Of a stretch of 64,000 bases of DNA, positions 47,328-57,068 are shown piece after piece. Origin of the DNA: a candidate division CSSED10-310 bacterium (lineage in GTDB: Bacteria; CSSED10-310; JAFGJC01); NCBI GenBank assembly GCA_016927905.1, contig JAFGLW010000024.1, positions 1 through 64,000 on the forward strand, in the 5' to 3' direction. A program made the translations under genes and the position numbers. Position 1 is the first letter of the stretch; each line of letters starts with the position of its first letter. The notes below the pieces were generated by a model, which saw nothing but the letters and a program-made list of their open reading frames with translations, did not search any database and was not told the DNA's origin.

Positions 47328-47666
47328 ATGATCACCGGATTCAACTCGGAAGTGAAATTTAAAGATACCGTTTTTCACATCCAGACCGAAGACCGCGGAT
47401 TGAAAGCCGCCAGGATCGATACCATCATTTATAAAAGCGGCGGTGCAATCGTTCACAGGAAACAGGTTTTTTACCGGGATATTCTGAATTGCGAATGTCT
47501 CGGCAAAGCGATACAGGAGTTGATGTCGGAGATTCACACCAGAACCACCCAGGAAATCCGGAAAGGTCTGTGGTCCAGGGAAGGCGCTACTCCCCCTGAC
47601 ACATCTCTCCGGGATATCCTCAGCAAGTATATCATCCAGCCGGAAACGGCTACCGGGTTGCGGTGA
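47328..47666 (+). CDS. Small conserved protein of unknown function
   Basis: The 112-residue product (ITGFNSEVKFKDTVFHIQTE near the start, then TIIYKSGGAIVHRKQVFY) matches a short soluble family I have seen in delta-type proteobacteria and Acidobacteria, which has no assigned role. The pattern suggests a compact beta-sheet domain followed by helices. GGGGA lies upstream of the ATG at 47328. It follows the LysM gene by 36 bases, and its 3' end overlaps the convergent GT-C gene by 17 bases. Confidence 0.75.
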   Translation: MITGFNSEVKFKDTVFHIQTEDRGLKAARIDTIIYKSGGAIVHRKQVFYRDILNCECLGKAIQELMSEIHTRTTQEIRKGLWSREGATPPDTSLRDILSKYIIQPETATGLR

Positions 47667-49221
47667 CGGGAATATGACGGGAGACGAACCGGACTGCCGG
47701 CGTACCGTCCGGAAAGAACAGCGGAGGTATCACGTCGGGCAGATTGACCGTTTCCTCCGCCCGGATCACGAACAGCCTTGTTTTTGCGGTGGGCATGGTT
47801 ATGATTTCCCGGACAGGGATATGCCATCTGTATCGAAAGGGAGTTCGCTCCAGGCCGGATTCTTTGAATTCCCGGGGCGGCAATTTCAGGATGAACGCCA
47901 CAACCCGGTCGGCACCCTTAAATCCCGATGACAGCCATATCTCCTGATATTCCGGAGCCAATTCAAAGCTTTTCCGGATTGCCTGTGCGGTCCCGTATTC
48001 CCAGGCTCTCGCCGAGTAGACGGGGTATCGGTTTATAAGATCATAGGATACCCAGCACCCTTCAAGAAGCGCCAGTGAAAGGGATACGGTCGTGATGACC
48101 CGGACGGCCGAAAGCCTTGAAAAACACCTTGAAAAAATGTCGGCTCCTTCTGCTGTTATCCACATGCAGGGCAGCAGCATGGCGACTGAGCGGAGCGCAT
48201 GAGGATTCCCCTCAACGGAAATAGCGGCCGGAAGGGGAGAAACAGCCAGCCAGACCAGAAGTGTGCAATCCCAGGGGGAGTGCCGACGGACCATACGGCC
48301 CAGCCCGGCAAGCAGAAAAGGTATCTGACTCCAGAAAAGCATCCCGATTCCCTGCTGGCTGTGCCGGAGATTCCGGTCTCCGTTCATGAACAGAAAATCG
48401 GGTGAAAAGTGCATGATGTAATTATTCAAGACAGCCCGGACAGCGTCGCCGAACTGCGGATATCGGGAAAAGATGGAAACCTGCAGGAATCTGAGATTGA
48501 AAAGATCCGGCATGGTTGCAGCATGATGGATGAGGGGGATCAGAGCGATCAAAAAAACCAACACCGCCAGCGGAATTCTAGGGTTATTGCGGCGTGAAGG
48601 TTTCAGATCGAACACAAGGACCGCAGCGGCCAGAAGGGGGATGACCATTCGGGCCGCAACATAGGTGTAAACCGAACATCCCAGTATGAAAAAATTCAGG
48701 CTGTAGACGGGCGCTCGCAATTCCGGTTCGGATCGGTGCCGGTGCCACAGCCATATGGACAGGGCAAACGGCAGCAGCATAATGCGCTGGCCCGTCCGGC
48801 AGTAAGGAAGATGCCATGGTGATGTGGCCAGGAAAAATGCCGTAATAAGGGCCGGGATGGTTCCAATGCGCATAGATACGGCCCGGCAGAAAAACAGGAT
48901 GGTCAGAACACCGGTCAGGGCTGCCGGAAACCGGACCGCGAGGGGTGTCAAGCCCCAGATTAATACAAAGGGCAACGTGATGTAGCGGTATGTTCCCGCC
49001 AGATCATCGGCAAAGGATTTGAAGAAAAAAGGCCAGCGCTGCCCATGCTGGTCGATACCGTGATGAATCAGACACCACACATCGTACCCGGTCGATGCCT
49101 CGTCGGGAAACAAACCCGCAGGATTGGAACTCAGGTTCTTGAAACGGAGCAGCACGGACCAGGCAATTAGTATCGTAAAACCCAGATAGATTAGGGATTT
49201 CCGCACGGATCGATTTCTCAT
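47650..49221 (-). CDS. GT-C membrane glycosyltransferase (PMT/ArnT-like)
   Basis: The 523-residue protein has about eleven hydrophobic segments. The first periplasmic loop has FKNLSSNPAGLFPDEASTGY, with the DE pair typical of GT39/ArnT-type enzymes that use polyprenol-phosphate sugars. A soluble C-terminal part of about 110 residues follows. Its ATG overlaps the stop of the upstream phosphodiesterase gene by four bases. It is the last gene of a four-gene minus-strand run. Donor and acceptor are unknown. Confidence 0.82.
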   Translation of the reverse strand: MRNRSVRKSLIYLGFTILIAWSVLLRFKNLSSNPAGLFPDEASTGYDVWCLIHHGIDQHGQRWPFFFKSFADDLAGTYRYITLPFVLIWGLTPLAVRFPAALTGVLTILFFCRAVSMRIGTIPALITAFFLATSPWHLPYCRTGQRIMLLPFALSIWLWHRHRSEPELRAPVYSLNFFILGCSVYTYVAARMVIPLLAAAVLVFDLKPSRRNNPRIPLAVLVFLIALIPLIHHAATMPDLFNLRFLQVSIFSRYPQFGDAVRAVLNNYIMHFSPDFLFMNGDRNLRHSQQGIGMLFWSQIPFLLAGLGRMVRRHSPWDCTLLVWLAVSPLPAAISVEGNPHALRSVAMLLPCMWITAEGADIFSRCFSRLSAVRVITTVSLSLALLEGCWVSYDLINRYPVYSARAWEYGTAQAIRKSFELAPEYQEIWLSSGFKGADRVVAFILKLPPREFKESGLERTPFRYRWHIPVREIITMPTAKTRLFVIRAEETVNLPDVIPPLFFPDGTPAVRFVSRHIPVTATR

Positions 49222-50840
49222 CGAATGTATCCGAGATTTCTCAGTTCCTCTTTCACCGTCATGTCGACCTGCGGATCGGATTGCGAAACGGCCCGGTTGT
49301 CCCGCAATCCGCGGCTTTCAATCCATTGAACCGGTCTCGATCGGAGCAGTTCGGGTCTGAAGCAGTCCGTCTGCGGGATTCCGTCCATGTCACGGGCCAG
49401 CGGGATACCGAGAATCGCTGCAATCGTCGGCGCGACATCCAGTATCCGGATCGTTCCGGTTCCAGTGTTATGGCGGATTCCGGGACCGGATACGAGGAAG
49501 ATACCCGGAGGTGCGTGCCAGTGCTGTCCTGATTTGGGATGAATGATCAGATCCACAAACTCCATCAGGGAACTGCGTTTCCCGTTCACGATGATGCCGG
49601 AATTCCGGGAGGGTTCGGGACAGAGGGTCAGGTGGATGATCTCGGCGGGATCTTCACCCAGGGTGATGGTCTCGAAAAGCGGATGGGAATCGTAGGTGAC
49701 CTTTCCCAGGCTTTCGCACAGCCGGGCGGCCTTCGATCGGATATCTCCGGCGCCAGTCCCATCCGTCCCGTTCCATGAAAGAGTCCGGGTCAGTCCGGGT
49801 GGATACCGCCTGCTGTCCCGGAAACCTGAAACGACCTGTCCTGTCCGTTCTGTTTCCTCGTTTATCCGGTTCAGCAGTTTGTCAATATTCAGACCTTCAA
49901 TGAGGGGCGGCAAAATCTCCACCGGGTCCATTCCGTGGTCCGAAACCAGGACAATTGCCGTATTCTCGCCCATCAGGCGGATGAATCGATTCAGCTGCAG
50001 GTCGAGATATCTGTAGTACGACAGCACGATCCCCTTCGTATTCTCGTCATCCTGGGGAGGGGAATCGGAGGGGATGACCTGATGCAGAAATTCATGTTCC
50101 AGTATATCGATTCCCCGGACAAACAAACCGGTGATGTCGAACGATTCCCCCGACAGTATTTCAGCGGCAGTATCCAGATAGAACCGGTCCTTTTTCAATT
50201 GCTCATAAGTGAATCCACTCAAAATGATCCGGTTACCCAGCGGATTCAATTCGGTGAGTTCCGTCTCCAGAGCGGATTTTTCAACCGGTTGGATCCTTTC
50301 CAGAACGCTCCGATACTCGGGTGGATGGATGGTATGATTCAAATATGCAAAATGAGCCCGGTTGGAAATCATCACACCATGAATGGTTTCGGCCGGCCAG
50401 GTTGCCCACCAGTTTGAGAACAGGTATCGATACCGCCCACTCCAGTTCCAGATCGCTTTGACCCTTCGATAGTCACTGGTGATGGCCAGCTGACCCGAGG
50501 TGTCCGCGCCTTCCACCAGCCAGCTTTTTATCCCGTGTTTTTCAGGGTACATTCCGGTTGCGATCGTTGTCCACAACATCACCGATACGGTCGGTGTCAG
50601 CGTTTCCAGATCTTTTTTAGTGCCCCGGTCGATTAAACCCCGGATCGTCGGCAGATATCCTTTTTCGCAAATCGGATCCATGACCCGCCAGGATGCTGCA
50701 TCCATTCCGAAAATAAGCAGTTTTTCTGGCAGTTGTGGATCCTGCCGGTCGCCGGGGGAAATCTGGGTGCATCCGGCGAGCCAGATCCAGGTCACCAGAA
50801 GAACTCGATATCGGTTGACGAAAGGTCGCCAGCCCTTCAT
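49218..50840 (-). CDS. Phosphodiesterase/alkaline phosphatase-superfamily lipoprotein
   Basis: The 540-residue product has a lipoprotein-type signal (WLAGC, Cys24) and the fold of type I phosphodiesterases: first metal site LLIFGMDAASWRVMD, nucleophile region TPTVSVMLWTTIATGMYPEK followed by HGI, second metal motifs RGIDILEHEFLH and VLVSDHGMDP, and a late His (GQHWHAPPGIFLVSGPG). It could act on phosphodiester or phosphosugar bonds at the envelope. It is translationally coupled with membrane GT-C genes on both sides, suggesting a role in glycan or lipid modification. Confidence 0.87.
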   Translation of the reverse strand: MKGWRPFVNRYRVLLVTWIWLAGCTQISPGDRQDPQLPEKLLIFGMDAASWRVMDPICEKGYLPTIRGLIDRGTKKDLETLTPTVSVMLWTTIATGMYPEKHGIKSWLVEGADTSGQLAITSDYRRVKAIWNWSGRYRYLFSNWWATWPAETIHGVMISNRAHFAYLNHTIHPPEYRSVLERIQPVEKSALETELTELNPLGNRIILSGFTYEQLKKDRFYLDTAAEILSGESFDITGLFVRGIDILEHEFLHQVIPSDSPPQDDENTKGIVLSYYRYLDLQLNRFIRLMGENTAIVLVSDHGMDPVEILPPLIEGLNIDKLLNRINEETERTGQVVSGFRDSRRYPPGLTRTLSWNGTDGTGAGDIRSKAARLCESLGKVTYDSHPLFETITLGEDPAEIIHLTLCPEPSRNSGIIVNGKRSSLMEFVDLIIHPKSGQHWHAPPGIFLVSGPGIRHNTGTGTIRILDVAPTIAAILGIPLARDMDGIPQTDCFRPELLRSRPVQWIESRGLRDNRAVSQSDPQVDMTVKEELRNLGYIR

Positions 50841-52348
50841 GCCGGTTCCTTCAGCAGATAGTAATAAGTGGAGGTTCCTGAAATGAACAGATTCGGGAAC
50901 GTTCCAATCAAATCGTACCTGCGACCTATCTTCCCCACAAACGCATCGCGCCGGTGTTTCGCAATCGGCTCAAGGTAGGGAAGAGACAGCGTAAATGAAC
51001 GATCCCCGTAAATGACCATAACCGCTTTTCCGGATTCGATGTATTCTTCCATGATGTCAAAATTCAAAACCCGGTATCTCTTACATTGATCAGTCGACCA
51101 GTCCGGAAAAAGATCTGATCCGGCCATGCCCGTCAGGATATCCCGGCCGGCTTCAACAGGCACCAGGGCGGAATCGGCTGAAAAAATCATATCACCTGGG
51201 CGGGTATGCATGGCGACAAAATCCGCCTGCTGCTTCAGGGCCCGGATGGAGGGCTTGCCTTCGATCGTTGCTATCGATGTTCGCCCGTAAGCAAACACTG
51301 TCAAGAAACAACCTGTTGAAAACAGGATGCGGAGCATCTGCTGCCGGGAAGAATCGTACCGGCGAAATATGATGCTCCACTCGATACCCGTCAAACAGGC
51401 CAGAAGCGGCATCACGATTGTCTGATAGGAAACCTGGTACATCTTCGCCGACATCTGGATGATCATCGTGCTGACGGCGATGATCCACAATACGGATTTG
51501 GGAGAAGTCAGGGTATTCAGCAGATCCCCGGGATGCCTGACCGGGATTTCCCTGAACCGGATCATCATCAGGGAAAAAATCATGAGAATGATCAGGAAAT
51601 AGTTCTGAATGAGCTGGGAAGTTCCCCGAATCTTCTGCAGCAGGTTCGCGGTTGTGTTGTGAGTATGCAGGCTCAGGTTCATTCCCAGCAGATTGAATGT
51701 GACCACCTCGAATCCGGCGCCGGTGATGAACGGATAGGCGATCAAGATCAGAATTGCGGAGGCTGCTGCTGCCGGAATGAATCGAAGAGCGATCGTCCGG
51801 GATTTTGTCATGAATGCTCCCAGCACGATCGGAAGAATGATCGCGGTCGTCAGCCGGGTTGCAGTCATAAGCGTGAAACACGATATCGAAAGAAGGGTCC
51901 ATGACCATTTTGGAGGATCATTGCGAACCAGGAAATAACAGCCGAGAGCCATCAGCATGGCGGTCAGGGCGTACAGACGGGATATGGAGAAAAAATAAAT
52001 CTGGAACGGATTGAAAGCCATGAGCGCCAGGAAAATCAGCGCGCCGGAAATGCCGCTCAGCCGTCGGGCGACACAAAACAGAATCCATATCGCTCCCAGA
52101 CCCAGCGCGATCGATGTCAGGTGAGCCGAAAGATAGCCGGGGAAAAACTGCTGTATGAATCCGTAGACGTAAGGATGCACAGGCGGTTGAAGGAAAAAGA
52201 AATCGCGGTACGGGAGACTGCCGGAGTATACGGCGTTTGCAGCATAGAGATAAGCTCCTTCATCCAGGTGGATCGATCCGGTAACCAGATAGATCATGGA
52301 TATCAACAGGTAAACCGATAAAATAAGAAAATGCAGAGTTTTATTCAT
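50837..52348 (-). CDS. GT-C membrane glycosyltransferase (GT39-like)
   Basis: The 503-residue protein has about eleven membrane segments and, directly after the first, HLDEGAYLYAANAVYSGSLP, the DE-containing motif of GT39/PMT-type transferases, followed by LQPPVHPYVYGF. A short soluble C-terminal domain ends the protein. It overlaps the genes on both sides by 4-8 bases. Function is inferred from fold only. Confidence 0.82.
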   Translation of the reverse strand: MNKTLHFLILSVYLLISMIYLVTGSIHLDEGAYLYAANAVYSGSLPYRDFFFLQPPVHPYVYGFIQQFFPGYLSAHLTSIALGLGAIWILFCVARRLSGISGALIFLALMAFNPFQIYFFSISRLYALTAMLMALGCYFLVRNDPPKWSWTLLSISCFTLMTATRLTTAIILPIVLGAFMTKSRTIALRFIPAAAASAILILIAYPFITGAGFEVVTFNLLGMNLSLHTHNTTANLLQKIRGTSQLIQNYFLIILMIFSLMMIRFREIPVRHPGDLLNTLTSPKSVLWIIAVSTMIIQMSAKMYQVSYQTIVMPLLACLTGIEWSIIFRRYDSSRQQMLRILFSTGCFLTVFAYGRTSIATIEGKPSIRALKQQADFVAMHTRPGDMIFSADSALVPVEAGRDILTGMAGSDLFPDWSTDQCKRYRVLNFDIMEEYIESGKAVMVIYGDRSFTLSLPYLEPIAKHRRDAFVGKIGRRYDLIGTFPNLFISGTSTYYYLLKEPA

Positions 52349-54314
52349 GCCCGCTCCGGATTCGGCATATCCAATTCATCCCGAGAATCAGCAGGAAGAC
52401 CGCTAGAGCCATGATTTCAAGATTTCGTCCGAGATTCAAATTTCGATACCGTATGGAAATCAGATGGAAACCGTCGGGTATTATGAATTCCACAATTCCC
52501 GTATCGGGATCGGGATAAATATCAAGCGGGGCGCCGTCGCAATACCCGATCCAGCCCGGAAAATAGAACTGACCCCATCGAATGCGGGCGACGCCGGTCG
52601 CTTCGGCCTGCAGTTCCAGCAGCACAGGACCTTCCCGGACAATCCGAATCAGGGCTGTCCCGGATTTCATTTGCAGGCTCCGGGGACGAATCTCGGTCAT
52701 ACCCAGAGGTATTCCATCTCCCTTCCAGTACTCGATATCAGGAGCCTTTTCGATCCATTTCTGCAGTTTCATTTCCATTTGTTTTCGGCTGAAACCTTCA
52801 TCGGGTATTTTTTCGATCACAACCTGCTGCCGTTCGCCGGGCGGGGGAAACCGCTTTCCAACATGCTCGGGCAGGAATTCGCCCGTACAATGAGTGTGAG
52901 CCACCCGGGCAACGGTGGCGGGTGTCAGTTGGGATTCGTCCACATTCAGATACTCCGCCACCCGGCACATGTGCAGAGAAAACAAGAGGATGAATGCGCC
53001 CAAACCGGATGCAATCCAGAGCCGGGGCCACTTCAAATTCCTCTCGACAACGACGGCAAGCGATCCGCCCCACAATGCCAGAATCAGGGCGGGGATCTGC
53101 AGTATCCGATAGGGAAACTGGATCATGGGGAGAACGGGGATCAATTTCCAGACGGGTCCCGAAGCGGATGCAGTCAGGAACAGGGACGCCGTCAGTAGTG
53201 CCAGGAGCGGCCACAGGGGTTGCTCTCTGCCGGAACGGAACAACCGGGTGATCCATGCCGGAAATCCGAGTATGCTGAGGATCAAGGCGATATTACCCAG
53301 CTGGAAAGACACCGTATCTCCGGTACCTTTGACGCTTGCACCGAAATTCCAGTAGAAGGAAAACCATTGCACCGGATGAATGAACTGATGCCGGTAATCC
53401 GCAAACCCGCGGGTCATCCCTTCCATCTGCACGAGATTCCGGCTCAGGAAGGCGTTTGCCCACCACGGGGACGAGAGGATCAACCCCGCGCCGAGAGAGG
53501 TCAAGCACTGAATCGATACCCTAACCGGATTTTTTGTCGAAATGCTTCGGGCTGCTATCCAGAAAACATATACCGGCAGGTGAATGACGGCGGAAGGATA
53601 ATGTGAAGCGAAGAGGGTGCCTGTCAGAAGCGCTGTCGGGATATGGATCAATCCGCGGACATGTCCTGAGCTGCAGCGGTTCAGCAGCCATAGATTGAGC
53701 GGGAGCAGGGCGATGGCCGTATATTCATTGACATCTCCCCGCACATACAGATCGAAGATGCGGTAGGGAGCGTATGTATACAGGAGACCGGATACGATCC
53801 CGCCGGCACGTCCCCAATATTCTCTGGCCAGAAGATAAGCTCCGGCGCTACCCAGCCAGGTGACCAGGACAATGGCGATCTTGGCGGAATGGATCGTACT
53901 CAGCCCCGCCAGGCGGAACGATTCGGTGAAATACAGAAATACGACAGGGAAATATTCAAGGAATGGAAGTCCCATCCCCCGGGCGAAATCCGGGAACCAC
54001 CGGGCAAGAGGATATCCACAGATGAAATTCTGGTGACATTCCGTAATTCGCCATAACAGCTGTGCTTCATCATGAGACCAGAAAAAACGCGGATGTCCCA
54101 GTGGAGAAAGCAGGAAAACGCTGGCTGCGATGACGATTAAAAAATCACTGGAAAATTGACGGAATGACGGAACTTCTGAGTGCACGGAAGGGAGTCCTCC
54201 AGGCGCAAAGTCTAGCATATTTATACGGTGAATGATATTGGCCAGGTCATGGTTTTCGCCTTTTGGAATCGGGGTTCTGTATATGCGTCGGTTGCCCGCC
54301 TTGAATCGGACCAT
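52341..54314 (-). CDS. Large membrane protein, PTPS-related/GT-C-like
   Basis: The 657-residue protein has about eleven membrane segments and a C-terminal beta-rich extracytoplasmic domain (about 480-620) before a last membrane anchor. FFWSHDEAQLLWR after the first segment contains a DE pair as in GT-C enzymes, and the architecture resembles the '6-pyruvoyl-tetrahydropterin synthase-related' membrane family, a name that does not reflect function. A start at 54218 (MLDFAPGG), 32 codons later, is possible and would remove a basic, unconserved N-terminus. It is first in the four-gene run. Confidence 0.72.
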   Translation of the reverse strand: MVRFKAGNRRIYRTPIPKGENHDLANIIHRINMLDFAPGGLPSVHSEVPSFRQFSSDFLIVIAASVFLLSPLGHPRFFWSHDEAQLLWRITECHQNFICGYPLARWFPDFARGMGLPFLEYFPVVFLYFTESFRLAGLSTIHSAKIAIVLVTWLGSAGAYLLAREYWGRAGGIVSGLLYTYAPYRIFDLYVRGDVNEYTAIALLPLNLWLLNRCSSGHVRGLIHIPTALLTGTLFASHYPSAVIHLPVYVFWIAARSISTKNPVRVSIQCLTSLGAGLILSSPWWANAFLSRNLVQMEGMTRGFADYRHQFIHPVQWFSFYWNFGASVKGTGDTVSFQLGNIALILSILGFPAWITRLFRSGREQPLWPLLALLTASLFLTASASGPVWKLIPVLPMIQFPYRILQIPALILALWGGSLAVVVERNLKWPRLWIASGLGAFILLFSLHMCRVAEYLNVDESQLTPATVARVAHTHCTGEFLPEHVGKRFPPPGERQQVVIEKIPDEGFSRKQMEMKLQKWIEKAPDIEYWKGDGIPLGMTEIRPRSLQMKSGTALIRIVREGPVLLELQAEATGVARIRWGQFYFPGWIGYCDGAPLDIYPDPDTGIVEFIIPDGFHLISIRYRNLNLGRNLEIMALAVFLLILGMNWICRIRSGHE

Positions 54315-54393
54315 GACAGATCTGTTCCCCTCTCAAACAAATCCGCTTTTATAAAGGAAAATTTATGATATGATCATATTTTTGGAGGAAAGG

Positions 54394-55068
54394 ATGTTGA
54401 TTGCGGATAATCTGAGGCAGGTGGAAGACAACATTTGCATAGCCACAGCCAGTGCCGGACGGAATCGGGATGAAATCCGGCTGGTTGCTATTTCCAAATC
54501 ACATCCGGCGGAGTCTGTACGGGAAGCCGTGGAATCAGGTCATATCCTGTTCGGTGAAAACCGGATTCAGGAAGCGGTCGTGAAAATCCGGCAGCTGGCC
54601 GATCACATCCGATGGCATTTCGTGGGACACCTGCAATCCAACAAGGCGAAAACAGCGGTCAGATACTTTGACCTTATCCACTCCGTGGATTCCATCCCGC
54701 TTCTTCGGGAGATCGATCGGAGAGCGGCCGACATCGGTAAAATTCAACCGATATTGCTCCAGATAAACATATCAGGCGAGTCGAGCAAGTCCGGTATCGA
54801 TCCGGATCGGATTGAATGCCTGCTTGAAGCGGTTGAGACTCATCGGAACATTCAACTCATGGGCTGGATGACAATCCCGCCTCTGTTTGGTGATCCGGAA
54901 AAATCGAGACCGTACTTTGTCAGGTTGCGGGAAATTTCGGAAAGATTCGCCGGATCGATTCACGGAACAATTGAACTTTCGATGGGTATGAGTAATGATT
55001 ATATGGTGGCGATCGAGGAGGGAGCGACGCTGATCCGGGTGGGTACGGCCATATTCGGGGCCAGATAA
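54394..55068 (+). CDS. YggS/PLPBP-family pyridoxal phosphate-binding protein
   Basis: The 224-residue TIM-barrel protein has the PLP lysine in RLVAISKSHPAE, then FGENRIQEAVVK, WHFVGHLQSNKAK and the phosphate-binding end LSMGMSNDYMVAIEEGATLIRVGTAIFG. YggS proteins maintain vitamin B6 balance and have no known catalytic role. The ATG at 54394 with GGAGG five bases upstream is preferred over one at 54370. yggT follows after 15 bases, a widespread pairing. Confidence 0.93.
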   Translation: MLIADNLRQVEDNICIATASAGRNRDEIRLVAISKSHPAESVREAVESGHILFGENRIQEAVVKIRQLADHIRWHFVGHLQSNKAKTAVRYFDLIHSVDSIPLLREIDRRAADIGKIQPILLQINISGESSKSGIDPDRIECLLEAVETHRNIQLMGWMTIPPLFGDPEKSRPYFVRLREISERFAGSIHGTIELSMGMSNDYMVAIEEGATLIRVGTAIFGAR

Positions 55069-55083
55069 TATGGGGGAGGAGCT

Positions 55084-55998
55084 ATGGGTACGATTCTGAC
55101 AACGATCTCCATCTTGGTGAATCTGCTGATACTTGCGTTGATCATGAAACTGACGCTCAACCCCAGGGAATTTTTCTTCAATCCGTTTCTGCGGCCGGTG
55201 GAATATATCACCGACCCGATCCTCAAGCCGCTGCACAGGTTCTTCCGTCCCACCGCGGTGGGATGGGATTATACGCCGTTGCTTGCCATCATCTCCCTGG
55301 TGATACTGCAGACTTTCGCGATATTCATCTTCTCAAACAACAGCATTCTGATGTCCATGGTCGTGTGTGCCCAGAGCGTGTTTTCACTGCTTCTGCAGTT
55401 CGTGACGATATGCGTCATCGTCACGCTGATGGTTCCCGCATACGGTTCCAATCCATTGATCAAATTCATGATAAAGGTTTTAACACCATTCATCAGGATC
55501 TTCGGATTTCTGTCAAAAACCGAAAACGGGAAAATCGTGGCGGCTTTCCTGGGGATCCTGATGATCGCATTTCTGATCTGGCATTTTCTGGTGATCACTT
55601 ATCATCAGTTGATCCCGTTGGACGTTTTGAGACCCGACCTGTTGACTTCCCTGCGGATCGGCAAACACGTCAACATATCCGATTCCGCATTTTCTCTGTC
55701 GGTTCTGGTTTATTCCCTGTCAGACGTCCTGCTCACGGTTATAGCGGTCTATCAATTCCTGGTTTTTCTGCTGATCGCCAACTGCGTACTATCCTGGATA
55801 GATCTGGATGCCAGGAATCCCGTTGTGCAGTTCGTCTTTGCGCTTACGGAACCGATCCTGGCACCGGTCAGGCGCTTGTTTCCTACGCTGAGCGGGATCG
55901 ATATCAGTCCCCTGATCGTCATCGCGATCATTTCCATTGCGGGATTCGGCAGCGGTCGGACAATTAAGTATATCGTATCCCTTGTATTCGGAGCCTAG
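55084..55998 (+). CDS. YggT-family membrane protein, duplicated
   Basis: The 304-residue protein contains two YggT-type halves. The N-terminal one has LNPREFFFNPFLRPVEYITD then PLHRFFRP. The C-terminal one, closer to consensus, has LLIANCVLSWIDLDARNPVV then EPILAPVRRLFPTLSG. Single-copy YggT proteins are about 90-190 residues, so this is a longer, duplicated form. At least six hydrophobic segments are visible. YggT proteins are linked to osmotic stress and to cell-division genes, with no defined mechanism. GGAGGAG precedes the ATG. Confidence 0.85.
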   Translation: MGTILTTISILVNLLILALIMKLTLNPREFFFNPFLRPVEYITDPILKPLHRFFRPTAVGWDYTPLLAIISLVILQTFAIFIFSNNSILMSMVVCAQSVFSLLLQFVTICVIVTLMVPAYGSNPLIKFMIKVLTPFIRIFGFLSKTENGKIVAAFLGILMIAFLIWHFLVITYHQLIPLDVLRPDLLTSLRIGKHVNISDSAFSLSVLVYSLSDVLLTVIAVYQFLVFLLIANCVLSWIDLDARNPVVQFVFALTEPILAPVRRLFPTLSGIDISPLIVIAIISIAGFGSGRTIKYIVSLVFGA

Positions 55999-56006
55999 CG
56001 GTACCT

Positions 56007-57068
56007 TTGATCCATCCAGATCGGCAGGTTGAGCGTATTTTGGCGGTGAAGACGCACGCTCTGGGTGACGTACTCATGGTGACCCCGGCGATACGGGTCC
56101 TGCGGAAACGGTTCCCCGGGGCTGAATTGGATTTTCTTGTGGGAAAATGGTCGGAACCCGCCATTCGGTTCAATCCGCATATCAACCGGATACACTGCGT
56201 TCCGGATGAAGTGTTTTTCCGAAGAAAAATAGTCTATCTGCTGCGATTGATGCGCTGGATCAAGAAACAAAAATACGAACTGGCAGTCCTCTTCCAGCCT
56301 TCTCCGGCACTTCGGCGCATCATAACCCACTGCGGGATCAATCGAATCGCGGGACTTTATACGGGCGGGATTCCCTCCGGTCTGACCGATCCGGTTCCCT
56401 GGCGCCGGTCACGGGATCGTTATGTGGGCGAAGATTTTCTGGATGTTGTCCGGGCATTGGGTGCGGAAGATGATTCGAACGGGATGGAATACCATGTTCC
56501 CGGTGAGGTTGCCGCCGTCATGCAGAAGTGGATTGAACAGACATTTGGCCGGGATCCTTCTTATGTCCTGATCTGTCCCGGCGGAGGATCCAATCCGAGA
56601 GATACAGTGGTTCAGAAAATCTGGCCGCCGAGGCGGAGTGGATTCATAGCTTCACAGCTGGTAAATCGGGGGATTGGAGTGGTCATCGCCGGTCTGGAGA
56701 ATGAAAGACGGTTTCTGCGGCCGGTATTCAGCGTCAATGGAGTCGTTGATATGATCGGTAAGACCTCGATTGCGGAATTGGCTTTTCTGATCAGCCGATC
56801 CCGGTTTGTCCTGACCAATGATTCCCTGCCCCTGCATCTTTCGCTTGCTCTGAAATGTCCGGTGATTGCTGTGTTCGGACCGACGCGAAGTCGATCGGTG
56901 ATTCCACCCGGCAGTCCAGCGGTGGCTGTGGAACCAACTGTGGAATGCGCTCCCTGCTACGATAATGAGCCGTTTCCTGGATGTCGGAAACAGGATTGTA
57001 TAAAATCGATATCAGTCGATCGGGTCTGGGAGCGTGTTGTGGAAGCACTTCAGGGACGGGCAGAATGA
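56007..57068 (+). CDS. GT9 (heptosyltransferase-like) glycosyltransferase
   Basis: The 353-residue GT-B protein begins with the GT9 motif KTHALGDVLMVTPAIRVLRK and has the C-terminal nucleotide-sugar region VLTNDSLPLHLSLALKCPVI and AVFGPT. The normally conserved NDSGPxHLA reads NDSLPLHLS. GT9 enzymes add heptoses or related sugars to LPS core. The start is TTG at 56007, with no strong ribosome site, so the first few codons are uncertain. The stop overlaps the next gene by ATGA. It begins the three-gene glycosyltransferase operon that ends at 60432. Confidence 0.88.
   Translation: MIHPDRQVERILAVKTHALGDVLMVTPAIRVLRKRFPGAELDFLVGKWSEPAIRFNPHINRIHCVPDEVFFRRKIVYLLRLMRWIKKQKYELAVLFQPSPALRRIITHCGINRIAGLYTGGIPSGLTDPVPWRRSRDRYVGEDFLDVVRALGAEDDSNGMEYHVPGEVAAVMQKWIEQTFGRDPSYVLICPGGGSNPRDTVVQKIWPPRRSGFIASQLVNRGIGVVIAGLENERRFLRPVFSVNGVVDMIGKTSIAELAFLISRSRFVLTNDSLPLHLSLALKCPVIAVFGPTRSRSVIPPGSPAVAVEPTVECAPCYDNEPFPGCRKQDCIKSISVDRVWERVVEALQGRAE

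Noticed and set aside
54364..54369. TATGAT before yggS as a -10 element
   Set aside because: No acceptable -35 element lies 16-18 bases upstream. It may still be a weak promoter but cannot be supported.
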